This document shows, one piece after another, positions 7,534 to 16,593 of a stretch of DNA of 46,066 bases (positions are counted from its first letter, which is position 1; each line of letters begins with the position of its first letter). Source of the DNA: an uncultured Eubacteriales bacterium (lineage in GTDB: Bacteria > Bacillota > Clostridia > Lachnospirales > Lachnospiraceae); the NCBI GenBank assembly GCA_900545175.1, contig UQYF01000021.1:1-46066 (forward strand), given 5' to 3'. The notes beneath the pieces were generated by a model. It was given only the letters and a program-made list of their open reading frames with translations. It was not told where the DNA came from and did not search any database. A program made the position numbers and the translations under genes.

Positions 7534-9063
7534 CTAAAATTCAAAATACACGAACGAGCTGCTGTCCGCTCCATACTGCATGAACCATATCACCATCAAA
7601 TCAACAACAAGGATGCACACAACCCACCTTACCGCCTTAGGCAGTCTGTTAAACTGTGTAAAAATCGTACTGCCCCTCTGTGACGCAATATATGCCGTCA
7701 AATCGTACGCAAACAACATTCCAATCACAAGTACAAGATGCAGCACCATCTTGCCGTTAATGCCTATCGATTGCAGACCACCCTTTATATATGCCGCCGG
7801 AGAAGCAATTCCATGCCACATATTGGTGAGAACGTACATTGCATCACTTACACTGTCCGCTTCAAAGAACACCCATGCCACTGTCGCGAATAAAAACACA
7901 AGCACAATGCTTACAAGGCGCACTGCACCCTTCTTTTTGTATGACTTGTCTTTCGGGTCACGACCGTGAAGTCCTGCCCAAGCATTATGTGCGAAGGTTT
8001 CAACAACCTGAACTGCGCCGTGAAGCGCTCCCCAGACGATGAACGTGAGATTAGCTCCATGCCAGAGGCCGCTGACCATAAAAGTTATCATTATATTGAG
8101 TGCATATCTTAAGCTTCCAACACGGCTTCCTCCAAGCGGAATGTAGATATAATCGCGAAACCACGTTGACAGCGATATATGCCATCTTCCCCAGAATTCC
8201 TTGACCGAAGCAGAAAAATACGGATACTCAAAGTTTCTCGCTCCGTCAAATCCGAGAAGCTGTGCCGCACCATTTGCAATATCCGAATACCCCGCAAAGT
8301 CGCAGTATATCTGTATAGAAAAAAGAAATGCCGCCGCCATAAGCGCAAATCCATCATACGAATATACATCAGAAAAAACCTTTGTCACATACCCGGAAAG
8401 CAGGTCTGCGACTATCATCTTCTTAAAAAATCCGACACCCATAAGCCTCAGCGCATTTAATGCCTTCTCATATGAGAAACCGTTAAATCTAAAAAACGCA
8501 GTTTTTCCCTCGTCAGATGCTCCCAGCCTGTCAAGCTTCTCAAAAAAATGAGCCGGTCTCTCAATCGGTCCTGACGCTATCTGCGGAAAGAAGCCCACAT
8601 AAACAGCATATTTTGCAAAATTGCGCTGTGGTGCAAGCTTTCCTTTATATACTTCAAGCATGTAGCTTATGACCTTGAATGTGTAAAAGGATATGCCTAT
8701 CGGGGCTGCTATCTTAAGCACCGCAGGCGTAAATCCGATTCCGAAAATTCCAAGAGTGTCCGCAAGCACCTGCCCGGCAAAATTGAAATACTTGAACACC
8801 AGTAAAAGTCCAAGCGCCACAGCAAATGGCAGAACAAAACATAGCTTTCTTATACCGCCTTCACGCTTTTCCATAAAAAGTGCACCTGCATATGTGACAA
8901 TGCACACAACACAAAGAAGCACAAAATTCCTTAGGCCGAACCCTATATAAAAATAACAGTTAGCGGCAAGCACCACCAGATACCTGTATTTTTGCGGAAT
9001 GTTCCAATATATTAAAAATACTGCTGTCATAAAGACAGCAAAACTGACTGAATTAAAAAGCAT
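7534..9063 (-). CDS. MBOAT-family O-acyltransferase (DltB/AlgI-like)
   Basis: The 509-residue polytopic membrane protein carries the hallmarks of the AlgI/DltB branch of membrane-bound O-acyltransferases. These are an N-terminal NSVSFAVFMTAVFLIYW segment, FPQIASGPIERPAHF, FWGRWHISLSTWFRDYIYIPLGGSR and SGLWHGANLTFIVWGALHG, the last with the catalytic histidine. These proteins pass an acetyl or D-alanyl group across the membrane to a surface polymer. No dltA or dltC gene is nearby, so acetylation of a cell-surface polysaccharide with the SGNH-like protein downstream is more likely than teichoic acid D-alanylation. A GGGAG site lies 8 nt before the ATG. The gene follows an acyltransferase-3 gene by 36 nt. 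Confidence 0.9.
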   Translation of the reverse strand: MLFNSVSFAVFMTAVFLIYWNIPQKYRYLVVLAANCYFYIGFGLRNFVLLCVVCIVTYAGALFMEKREGGIRKLCFVLPFAVALGLLLVFKYFNFAGQVLADTLGIFGIGFTPAVLKIAAPIGISFYTFKVISYMLEVYKGKLAPQRNFAKYAVYVGFFPQIASGPIERPAHFFEKLDRLGASDEGKTAFFRFNGFSYEKALNALRLMGVGFFKKMIVADLLSGYVTKVFSDVYSYDGFALMAAAFLFSIQIYCDFAGYSDIANGAAQLLGFDGARNFEYPYFSASVKEFWGRWHISLSTWFRDYIYIPLGGSRVGSLRYALNIMITFMVSGLWHGANLTFIVWGALHGAVQVVETFAHNAWAGLHGRDPKDKSYKKKGAVRLVSIVLVFLFATVAWVFFEADSVSDAMYVLTNMWHGIASPAAYIKGGLQSIGINGKMVLHLVLVIGMLFAYDLTAYIASQRGSTIFTQFNRLPKAVRWVVCILVVDLMVIWFMQYGADSSSFVYFEF

Positions 9064-9099
9064 ATTCTATACTCCCGATTTTATATAACTATCATGCAG

Positions 9100-10122
9100 C
9101 TATTTTCTTTTTGCTTTGCTGCCAAACAGCTTCGCCGCCGGCTTTTCAAACAATATATATACAACGAATGTCATAAGCACAAAGAATCCAAGCTCAACCA
9201 TTTTATATACTGCCATCGGCATTGTCGTTGTGTCAGGATTAAAAATGCTCTTCATTATGAGTATGCCTATCGGATGTCCCAGATAAAGTGCATATGAATA
9301 TTTTGATATGAACCTCACCACCGACACTGCCCCACGCCCAAAGCTATTATCGGGTATCCACTTCTCTACGTCCATCGTCACAAGAAGGAGTGTCGTAAAC
9401 ATGATTATCCAGTACAGCTTCGTATTGCTGACATCAAGAATCAGAAAAGCAACGCCCATAAGCATAAGCACCGTGATATATTCGAAAATCTTCTTCTCTT
9501 TTACAGCAAAATAAGCTGCCACACCAAAGAAGCAAAGATATATAAAGTAAGCCGGGTGTCTTCCTGCATACTCTGTGCCTGCATACAATATTTCAAGGTA
9601 ATGCACCCACACCTGGCAGACTGCAAATGCCACTATCAGTGCAATCAGTGAGCGCCTGAAATTGTTGATAAGCTTGTACAAAAACGGCGCAATTATATAA
9701 AACAACATGATTGTGACAATAGTTCCCGTAGTTCCAAGGTAAAACCAGAATAACAGATTTCGCGGAAAAAATGTTGTCGTCAGTGTAAAGTATTTCAAAA
9801 GGCTTATTCCAACCTGCTTAACCGGATATCTCTCACCAAGCACAACCAGATATATGAAAAAATATATAAGCACCACTCCATAGTAGCTTGGGATTATCCT
9901 CGCAAGCCTTCTCTTATAATACGTGAGCGGTGTGATATCCTTATGTCTGTCTATCGACAAAAAAGCAGTGTACCCTGTCAGCAGCAGGAATAATTCAACT
10001 CCATGCCCGCCCCATCCGAACAATTCAAGGTGCACCAGCACAATCATAATTGCCGCCACTGCACGGATTATGTCAAGATTTAACAGCTTTTTACTTACAG
10101 ATAAATTATTCTCAGGCTGCAT
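9100..10122 (-). CDS. acyltransferase 3 family membrane protein (OafA/WecH-like)
   Basis: The protein of about 340 residues is an integral membrane acyltransferase of the Acyl_transf_3 family. It begins with LDIIRAVAAIMIVLVHLELFG (catalytic-type histidine in the first helix) and GHGVELFLLLTGYTAF, and contains about ten hydrophobic helices. Such proteins O-acetylate surface sugars. The start is uncertain: ATG at 10122 has GGAAGGG 9 nt upstream, while an ATG at 10140 overlaps the stop codon of the GH13 gene and could be used by translational coupling. The gene sits between GH13 and MBOAT genes in one apparent transcription unit. Two unrelated acyltransferases in a row suggest modification of a single exported polymer. 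Confidence 0.88.
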   Translation of the reverse strand: MQPENNLSVSKKLLNLDIIRAVAAIMIVLVHLELFGWGGHGVELFLLLTGYTAFLSIDRHKDITPLTYYKRRLARIIPSYYGVVLIYFFIYLVVLGERYPVKQVGISLLKYFTLTTTFFPRNLLFWFYLGTTGTIVTIMLFYIIAPFLYKLINNFRRSLIALIVAFAVCQVWVHYLEILYAGTEYAGRHPAYFIYLCFFGVAAYFAVKEKKIFEYITVLMLMGVAFLILDVSNTKLYWIIMFTTLLLVTMDVEKWIPDNSFGRGAVSVVRFISKYSYALYLGHPIGILIMKSIFNPDTTTMPMAVYKMVELGFFVLMTFVVYILFEKPAAKLFGSKAKRK

Positions 10123-10139
10123 TACCATTTTCCCTTCCA

Positions 10140-12254
10140 TTACTTAGTTCTTTTTACAAATACTGCCGATGAATACTCCGGAAGCTTAATCGTAAGAATT
10201 CCATTAGGCACTTCATGGCGCACTATATCACATGAATGACCGTCCCTCATTGTGAACATAACCTGCTCAACATAATCTCCGTCAAGCACCTCTGCCTGCC
10301 ATGCCTCAACACTTATCTCACGTTCCCCGTCATTGTTATTGATTATGACTATAACACTGTTGTCATTGTAAAAGCGCGCATAAGCTAAAATATTGTAATC
10401 GGCATATATATTCTTGTAGGAGCCACGGATAAGTGCCGGGTTCTGCTTGTGTATTCTGATTATCTCTTTGTGGAACTCTATAAGCTGCTCATCCTCATGT
10501 CCCCACGGATAGGTTCTTCTGTTATCCGGGTCAGTCCAACCGCACACTCCTGCCTCATCACCGTAATATATTGTAGGTGCGCCAGGCCATGTCATCTGCA
10601 TCACAACAGCTTCCATGAATATTCCCTTGTTGACACCATAGTTGGCTGCCTCCGGTCCCTTGCTCGCTGTTCGTCCTATGACGCGGTTCGTTCTTGTAAG
10701 GAAACGTGAATGGTCATGATTTGACAGCTCGTTCATGGATATTCTCATAGGCTGGCCGCCAAGTCTTGCCATATTGTGACGCATATGTGATATAAAATAA
10801 TTGGGATTGCCGCGAAGTGCATCATTGTTAGAATCACTGTGCTTTTCCATTCCTGTGAGAAAATATGTCACAGGCTCCATGAATGCATCATAATTCATTA
10901 TAGTATCCCACTGGTCACCCTGAAGCCAGCTGTAAGAATCGCCGTAATTCTCGGCAAGTATGATTGCATCAGGGTTCGCCTCCTTAACCGCATTCCTGAA
11001 CTTGCGCCAGAATACATGATTATATTCCTGTGAAAATCCAAGGTCGGCTGCAACATCAAGTCTCCAGCCATCGACATTATACGGAGGTGAAACCCACTTC
11101 TTAGCTATGCCTAAAATGTATTCCTCAAGCTTCTTAGAGCCTTCATAGTTAAGCTTCGGCAGCGTGTCATGTCCCCACCATCCGAGATAAGACTGATTAT
11201 AAGGCCATGCATAGTCATCCTGAAATTTGAAGAAATCATGGTATGGGCTGTCTTTGTCAACGTAAGCACCTTTGTCAAAGCCTTCACTGCCTTCATATAT
11301 TCTCTCCCGGTCAAGCCATTTATTAAATGAACCGCAATGATTGAACACTCCGTCAATAATAACCTTAATATTTCTCCTATGTGCCTCTTCTACAAGCTTT
11401 GCAAAAAATTCATTGCTCGCTTCGAGGTTGGCATAGTCTGTCACTCTCTTTTTATACTTGGTCGCATTCTCATTGCTCCTTGCGTTGTCAGGCAGCGGCT
11501 CGCCGCCATCACTTACTATCACGCCAAAGTGTGGGTCAATATAGTCATAATCCTGAATGTCATACTTATGGTTTGACGGTGAGACAAAGAGCGGATTAAA
11601 GTAAATCGCATCTATTCCAAGGCTCTCAAGATAATCCATCTTGTCGAGCACTCCCTGCAAATCGCCTCCGTAGAAGTTGCGTACATCCATGGCAGCCGGA
11701 TACTCATCCCAGTTCTCTACACGGTGTACCGGCTCTCCTATATAAACATACTCGTTGTCAACAACATCATTGCTCTTATCTCCGTTGCAGAAGCGGTCTA
11801 CATATATCTGATATATTACCGCTCCCTTAGCCCAGTCAGGTGTCTTAAATCCCGGATTAATGACAAAATTATAAGTCGGATTAAGCTCTCTGTACGGACC
11901 GGCCTGATTGTAATATATGCTTGTACCTCCTACGACTGCGTGGAAATAATATTCCGTCCGCAATGCGCCAAGTGTGAATTTTGCTGTATAATAGTCAAAA
12001 TTCGAATTGGTCATGAACTTTTTCATACGGTATGCAATACCATTTACAACGACTTCAACACTGTCAACATTGTACTTGGCAGTTCTGAACCTGAGCGTAA
12101 CCTCGTCTCCCTCTGATGGCTCTTCAGGGCTTCTGTATTCCTCAGTCGCATCGGCAAACATGGCACGGTCATTCAAAATAGGCTTCATATTTGAAAAATA
12201 TATACTTCTTATCTCACTTTTTGATAATCCGGACAGATTCTTTGTAATCTTCAT
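10140..12254 (-). CDS. GH13 alpha-amylase-family enzyme (neopullulanase / maltogenic-amylase type)
   Basis: The 704-residue cytoplasmic protein has an N-terminal beta-sandwich (about 20-130, CBM34-like) and a GH13 catalytic barrel. The barrel blocks are DGVFNHCG, DGWRLDVAAD (nucleophile Asp), AENYGD (acid/base Glu) and LSNHDHSRF, followed by a C-terminal beta domain. The pattern fits the neopullulanase/cyclomaltodextrinase/maltogenic amylase group, which degrades maltodextrins or cyclodextrins inside the cell. There is no signal peptide. It starts a unit with two acyltransferase genes, an unusual partnership. Upstream lies a plausible promoter and the 16-bp motif shared with the SGNH-like gene. 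The exact GH13 subfamily and product cannot be set from motifs alone. Confidence 0.9.
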   Translation of the reverse strand: MKITKNLSGLSKSEIRSIYFSNMKPILNDRAMFADATEEYRSPEEPSEGDEVTLRFRTAKYNVDSVEVVVNGIAYRMKKFMTNSNFDYYTAKFTLGALRTEYYFHAVVGGTSIYYNQAGPYRELNPTYNFVINPGFKTPDWAKGAVIYQIYVDRFCNGDKSNDVVDNEYVYIGEPVHRVENWDEYPAAMDVRNFYGGDLQGVLDKMDYLESLGIDAIYFNPLFVSPSNHKYDIQDYDYIDPHFGVIVSDGGEPLPDNARSNENATKYKKRVTDYANLEASNEFFAKLVEEAHRRNIKVIIDGVFNHCGSFNKWLDRERIYEGSEGFDKGAYVDKDSPYHDFFKFQDDYAWPYNQSYLGWWGHDTLPKLNYEGSKKLEEYILGIAKKWVSPPYNVDGWRLDVAADLGFSQEYNHVFWRKFRNAVKEANPDAIILAENYGDSYSWLQGDQWDTIMNYDAFMEPVTYFLTGMEKHSDSNNDALRGNPNYFISHMRHNMARLGGQPMRISMNELSNHDHSRFLTRTNRVIGRTASKGPEAANYGVNKGIFMEAVVMQMTWPGAPTIYYGDEAGVCGWTDPDNRRTYPWGHEDEQLIEFHKEIIRIHKQNPALIRGSYKNIYADYNILAYARFYNDNSVIVIINNNDGEREISVEAWQAEVLDGDYVEQVMFTMRDGHSCDIVRHEVPNGILTIKLPEYSSAVFVKRTK

Positions 12255-12283
12255 TTAAAATACATAATCCTTTCATGCTTTAG

Positions 12284-12299
12284 AAAGCTGATTTTGCTC
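12284..12299 (-). promoter_or_regulatory. shared 16-bp motif, copy at the GH13 promoter
   Basis: Identical to 7427-7442 and in the same orientation. It lies 7 nt downstream of the -10 hexamer TATAAT (12307-12312, minus strand), and a -35-like TTCCCA is at 12330-12335, 17 nt upstream. It may tie control of the amylase/acyltransferase unit to that of the SGNH-like gene. Confidence 0.5.
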
Positions 12300-12385
12300 T
12301 GATATCATTATATTATTTTATGATAGTATTGGGAATATTTCAAGAAAAATAAGCTTATGTATGATGTAAATGTTTCTTAGAAAGT

Positions 12386-12416
12386 AAAAAGGACAGCTCA
12401 CGACGCTGTCCTTTTT
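12386..12416 (-). terminator. rho-independent terminator of the ftsH transcription unit
   Basis: The 12-bp stem AAAAAGGACAGC / GCTGTCCTTTTT has a 7-nt loop and ends in a T-run on the minus strand. It could work in both directions because both arms end in A/T runs. Confidence 0.85.
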
Positions 12417-12701
12417 GGAGAAGGTATTTCATTTCTTATGGGGTGTAGCAAAAACTATATAATGTATTGGGGGGTTACGAGTATATATTAGCATGACCCT
12501 TAAAATAAGTGTTCACAAACTTAACAAAATTTCAATTTTTTTTTTATGCATAATGTACATGGATTTTTTATAGAATGTAACAAGCTATTATTTGTTTTAC
12601 ATTTAACAATCTTTTTCATCCAAAAAGCTCCAAAACATATGATAAAAACCCTCATATCCCATACGAGACTTATGCCAAACACCGGACAAGCTTCTATATA
12701 A

Positions 12702-14534
12702 TTATGCTTCGAAAAGTGCATCAAACTCTTCACCTGTGATTTTTTCCTTCTCAATAAGAAGGTCAGCGCAGGCATCAAGCACATTGCGATGCTTGATTAT
12801 AATCGCTTTAGCTTTGTCATAGCAGTCATCAATGATACTCTTTACTTCCTCATCAATAACTGACGCAACACCTTCGCCGTATGACTTTGTATGTGCAAGG
12901 TCGCGTCCGATGAACACTTCATCATCATCACTTCCATAGTTTACAAGACCAAGCTTGTCGGAAAACCCATACTGTGTGACCATGGCTCTCGCTGTCTGTG
13001 TAGCCTGCTTGATATCCTGTGATGCGCCCGTTGTCACATCGTCAAAAACAAGCTCCTCCGCAATACGTCCGCCAAGGCTCACTATTATATTCTGAAGCAT
13101 CTTTCCCTTGGTGTTAAACATCTCATCCTTGCCCGGAAGAGGCATCGTATAACCTGCTGCACCTGTACCTGTAGGAATAATTGATATAGTATGGACAGGA
13201 CCTACATCCTTTAACTCATGGAAAAGTATCGCATGACCAGCTTCATGGTATGCTGTTATGCGCTTTTCTTCGTCAGATATAAGACGGCTCTTCTTCTCTT
13301 TTCCGATTCCAATCTTTATGAAAGCCTGCTCTATATCTTTTCTTGAAATGAACTGTCTGTTATGCGCTGCTGCATTGATTGCAGCCTCATTCATGAGATT
13401 TTCAAGGTCTGCACCGGCAAATCCTGCTGTTGTGCGTGCAACTGTCTCAAGGTCAACATCATCGCCAAGCTTCTTATTTCTGCTGTGAACCTCCAAGATT
13501 TCCTTACGTCCCTTCACATCAGGTCTGCCAACGACAACCTTGCGGTCAAAACGTCCGGGACGCAGAATTGCCGGGTCAAGTATATCGACTCTGTTCGTTG
13601 CAGCCATGACGATAATTCCTTCATTGACGCCAAATCCATCCATCTCGACAAGAAGCTGGTTGAGTGTCTGCTCTCTCTCGTCATGTCCTCCGCCCATTCC
13701 TGTGCCTCTTCTTCTTGCAACAGCATCAATCTCATCAATAAATATGATACATGGTGCGTTCTTTTTGCCATCTTCAAAGAGGTCACGCACTCTGGATGCA
13801 CCTACACCGACGAACATCTCCACAAAGTCTGAACCGGATATGGAGAAAAATGGAACTCCCGCCTCACCCGCAACAGCCTTTGCAAGAAGTGTCTTACCTG
13901 TTCCCGGAGGGCCTGTAAGAATAACACCCTTCGGTATTCTCGCTCCGATATCCACATATTTCTTAGGATATTTAAGGAAATCTACTATCTCCTCAAGCTC
14001 CTCCTTCTCCTCTGCAAGTCCCGCCACATCCTTGAATGTGACACGTCCGGGTGCATTAGGATCCGTCATCCTTGCGCGGCTCTTTCCAAAATTCATCATC
14101 TTTGAATTAGCACCGCCACCGCCGCCTGCCGCCTGTCTGTTGATGATAATCGTCACCATAACCATGGCAATGGCAATAAGCAGGAAAGGAAGTATTGTAG
14201 TTACAAAGATGCTCTCTCTCACGACATCATTTACAACAAGCTTAACGCTGTCCGATGTGAGTACAAGATTCGTAACATCATTTACATCTGTAACATTGAA
14301 ACGCTCAGAGCTTCTTCCGCTCTCGGAAAAAGTCACCTTAACTGTTCCTGTCGGGACTTCCGAATTCTGTGAAATCTCAACTCTTGACACATTTCCCGCA
14401 AGAAAATCACTCTTAAAATCACTGTAACCGTATGAAGAACTGCTCTTTCCGAATGAAGTTATGCTCATGATGAAATACATCACAACAAGGACTATCACCA
14501 GATAGATTATTCCTCCTCTGAATTGCTTGTTCAA
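12702..14534 (-). CDS. ftsH: ATP-dependent zinc metalloprotease FtsH
   Basis: The 610-residue protein is FtsH, the membrane-bound AAA+ protease that removes damaged membrane proteins and unstable regulators. Seen: a first membrane segment at about 8-26, an extracytoplasmic region to about 105, a second membrane segment at about 108-131, Walker A GPPGTGKT (208-215), Walker B IIFIDEID (263-270), the arginine-rich second region of homology around 320-335, and the zinc site HEAGH (430-434). The length is normal. Its ATG overlaps the hpt stop by 4 nt, and the order tilS-hpt-ftsH is the standard Firmicutes arrangement. Confidence 0.98.
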   Translation of the reverse strand: MNKQFRGGIIYLVIVLVVMYFIMSITSFGKSSSSYGYSDFKSDFLAGNVSRVEISQNSEVPTGTVKVTFSESGRSSERFNVTDVNDVTNLVLTSDSVKLVVNDVVRESIFVTTILPFLLIAIAMVMVTIIINRQAAGGGGGANSKMMNFGKSRARMTDPNAPGRVTFKDVAGLAEEKEELEEIVDFLKYPKKYVDIGARIPKGVILTGPPGTGKTLLAKAVAGEAGVPFFSISGSDFVEMFVGVGASRVRDLFEDGKKNAPCIIFIDEIDAVARRRGTGMGGGHDEREQTLNQLLVEMDGFGVNEGIIVMAATNRVDILDPAILRPGRFDRKVVVGRPDVKGRKEILEVHSRNKKLGDDVDLETVARTTAGFAGADLENLMNEAAINAAAHNRQFISRKDIEQAFIKIGIGKEKKSRLISDEEKRITAYHEAGHAILFHELKDVGPVHTISIIPTGTGAAGYTMPLPGKDEMFNTKGKMLQNIIVSLGGRIAEELVFDDVTTGASQDIKQATQTARAMVTQYGFSDKLGLVNYGSDDDEVFIGRDLAHTKSYGEGVASVIDEEVKSIIDDCYDKAKAIIIKHRNVLDACADLLIEKEKITGEEFDALFEA

Positions 14535-15067
14535 CTGTTCTCCTCCTCAAATTCCACCACACCGATGTATGGCAGATTTCTATATTTCTGATTATAGTCA
14601 AGACCGTAGCCTACAACAAAGGCATCCGGAATATTAAATCCGCAGTAGTCAACCTTAACATCCTTAACCACACGCTGCTCAGGCTTATCAAGAAGTGTGC
14701 ACAGTCTTACACTTGCCGCCTTTCTGTCACCTAAGAGCTTGACAATATGGCTTAATGTGCGCCCTGAATCAATGATATCCTCAACTACAAGAACATCAAG
14801 TCCTTCTACCGGCTCATCTAAATCCTTTTTCAGATTGATATGACCTGTAGACGCAGTTCCTTCATAGCTTGCAACCGACATGAAATCCATTGTAAGTGGG
14901 AGATTAATTCTCTTTGCAAGCTCGCACATAAAAGGAGCGCCTCCCTTTAACACACATACAAGGTGAAGCCTCTTTCCCTCATAATCGCGGGTAATCTGTG
15001 CTCCAAGCTCATCAATTTTCTTGTCAACTTCTTCTTCGGTCAATAAGACCTTAACTGACTCTTTCAT
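14531..15067 (-). CDS. hpt: hypoxanthine phosphoribosyltransferase
   Basis: The 178-residue enzyme salvages hypoxanthine (and usually guanine) with PRPP to give IMP or GMP. Seen: the PRPP-binding loop VVEDIIDSGRTL (about 95-106), LVCVLKGGAPFM near residue 40, and PDAFVVGYGLDYN near the C-terminus, all characteristic of the purine PRTase group. The gene sits between tilS (14 nt) and ftsH (4-nt overlap), so the three are co-transcribed and translationally linked. Confidence 0.96.
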   Translation of the reverse strand: MKESVKVLLTEEEVDKKIDELGAQITRDYEGKRLHLVCVLKGGAPFMCELAKRINLPLTMDFMSVASYEGTASTGHINLKKDLDEPVEGLDVLVVEDIIDSGRTLSHIVKLLGDRKAASVRLCTLLDKPEQRVVKDVKVDYCGFNIPDAFVVGYGLDYNQKYRNLPYIGVVEFEEENS

Positions 15068-15081
15068 TTGCAGCCTCCGTT

Positions 15082-16593
15082 TTATTCTTCTTTTTGTTTT
15101 AACTCAAGCTTAAGCAGCTGTGATGTATCCCTGTCAACCAGGAAATCTGCACAACGCCTCACACCTGCCGCCCACAGAATACGTTTTCCGATGGCACACA
15201 GCCAAACTTTATCTCTATCCTGTGCAGGCACTTTAGAGTCTATAAAAATCTCTTTGATTTTTTTTCTGTGCTCCGTGTGTTCTGATTGTGCATAGCCTAT
15301 AATCATGTAATCGCCTTCGGCACGATGACGCATCACAAGTCCTGCTTCATCATTGCTTTTTGCGATATATTGTTCTATTTTACCATAATCAAAGTATTTC
15401 GTACAGTTATCATTCATTAAATTTTTATCAATTATATTTTCAAGCAGTTGTGAATAGTCCGCTTCGTTACTTGAATCTCTTATGATAATGCTCTCATAAA
15501 TCATACACTCAGCGTCTTCATCCGCATCATTTCTATTATTGCACATATTAGACAAAACAATTCCTTGATATTCCCGCTTCGCAACAATATTTTTCGGAAG
15601 ATTGATGCTTTTTCCCGACTGCTTTTCGAACAACGCCACACATGCCTCAACATGCTTTTCCTCAAGGTCTTTGGCACCGCACATGCTTTTTAATGCATCA
15701 TATATGACAGCTTTTATTATGACAGGATGTTCCCCAGCAAGCTCTTTTTTTATAATTATGCCGTGATTTTGAGCATCCGGCACAGCTTTAAAATTGTCTT
15801 TATTTTTTTGTTTATGTATCGTATCTGATATGATATATTTTTTACAAGCTATGGTAGCCTGTTTTTTGATGTAATCATCCACCTGCGCCATTCTGTCAGC
15901 ATATCTGCATATATTGACCACAGCACCTTCATTGACATGCTCCGTAAGATATGGGATAACCTTAAGCCTTATGGCATTTCTTGCATATGTATCCTCAAAA
16001 TTGGTGCTGTCTGTGCAAAATAAGATATTCCTGTCTGTAAGCCAGCTCTCAATCTCTCTCTTTGTCAAACACAAAAGAGGTCTTATTATATCACCTGCAA
16101 CAGGCTCCATACCACGTCCGCCCGCAACAGAGGAACCTCTCGCTATATGAAAAAGAACCGTCTCTGCCTGGTCATTCTGATGATGTGCGACAGCAATGAC
16201 TCCTCCGGCATTTGGGCAATGTGCTCTACTATTCTCCCGAAAAGCCTGATATCTTAGAAGCCTTCCCATCTCCTCCTCGCCAAGTCCATGCTCCTTAGCA
16301 AGCCTTGGCACATCATAGGCATATTCCTTGTACTCTATCCCATTTTCCTTACACAGTCTGCTGCAAAACTGTGCATCCGAATCTGCCTCAGTTCCTCTTA
16401 TCCCATGATGCACATGAACCGCCACAAGCTCGGTATTTCCATAAATCCCATTCTCCGATATATATCTTTTCAGCATTAAAAGAAGGCATACAGAATCAGC
16501 TCCGCCGGACAAACCGACCACAACCCTTCCAACGCCTTCAAGCATGTGATTTTTCTCAATATATGATTTTACTTTGTTGTACATATCATTCAC
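15082..16593 (-). CDS. tilS: tRNA(Ile)-lysidine synthase TilS
   Basis: The 503-residue protein is TilS, which attaches lysine to C34 of the CAU-anticodon tRNA-Ile so that it reads AUA. The N-terminal PP-loop SGGADS (29-34) and VAVHVHHGIRGTEADSDAQFC mark the ATP pyrophosphatase domain. HHQNDQAETVLFHIARGS and GMEPVAGDIIRPLL are also typical. The C-terminal half, with WAAGVRRCADFLVD, fits the TilS C domain. Its first codons overlap the 3' end of the SpoIIE-like gene by 8 nt, implying coupled translation. Confidence 0.95.
   Translation of the reverse strand: MNDMYNKVKSYIEKNHMLEGVGRVVVGLSGGADSVCLLLMLKRYISENGIYGNTELVAVHVHHGIRGTEADSDAQFCSRLCKENGIEYKEYAYDVPRLAKEHGLGEEEMGRLLRYQAFRENSRAHCPNAGGVIAVAHHQNDQAETVLFHIARGSSVAGGRGMEPVAGDIIRPLLCLTKREIESWLTDRNILFCTDSTNFEDTYARNAIRLKVIPYLTEHVNEGAVVNICRYADRMAQVDDYIKKQATIACKKYIISDTIHKQKNKDNFKAVPDAQNHGIIIKKELAGEHPVIIKAVIYDALKSMCGAKDLEEKHVEACVALFEKQSGKSINLPKNIVAKREYQGIVLSNMCNNRNDADEDAECMIYESIIIRDSSNEADYSQLLENIIDKNLMNDNCTKYFDYGKIEQYIAKSNDEAGLVMRHRAEGDYMIIGYAQSEHTEHRKKIKEIFIDSKVPAQDRDKVWLCAIGKRILWAAGVRRCADFLVDRDTSQLLKLELKQKEE

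Larger units (their letters stand above)
12255..12701. other. GH13 promoter region, ftsH terminator and uncharacterised spacer
   Basis: No credible protein gene is present. The left part is the GH13 promoter. A strong hairpin at 12386-12416 ends transcription coming from ftsH, but it lies about 285 nt after the ftsH stop. The intervening AT-rich stretch could be a long 3' UTR or hold a small RNA; I recognise no known RNA family in it. Confidence 0.4.

Noticed and set aside
12521..12784. 87-codon minus-strand frame overlapping the ftsH 3' end
   Set aside because: It overlaps ftsH in another frame, has no ribosome site and is extremely A/T-driven in composition.
13540..14427. 295-codon open frame on the plus strand opposite ftsH
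   Set aside because: It is the antisense of a well-supported ftsH, has a serine/threonine-rich nonsense composition and no ribosome site.
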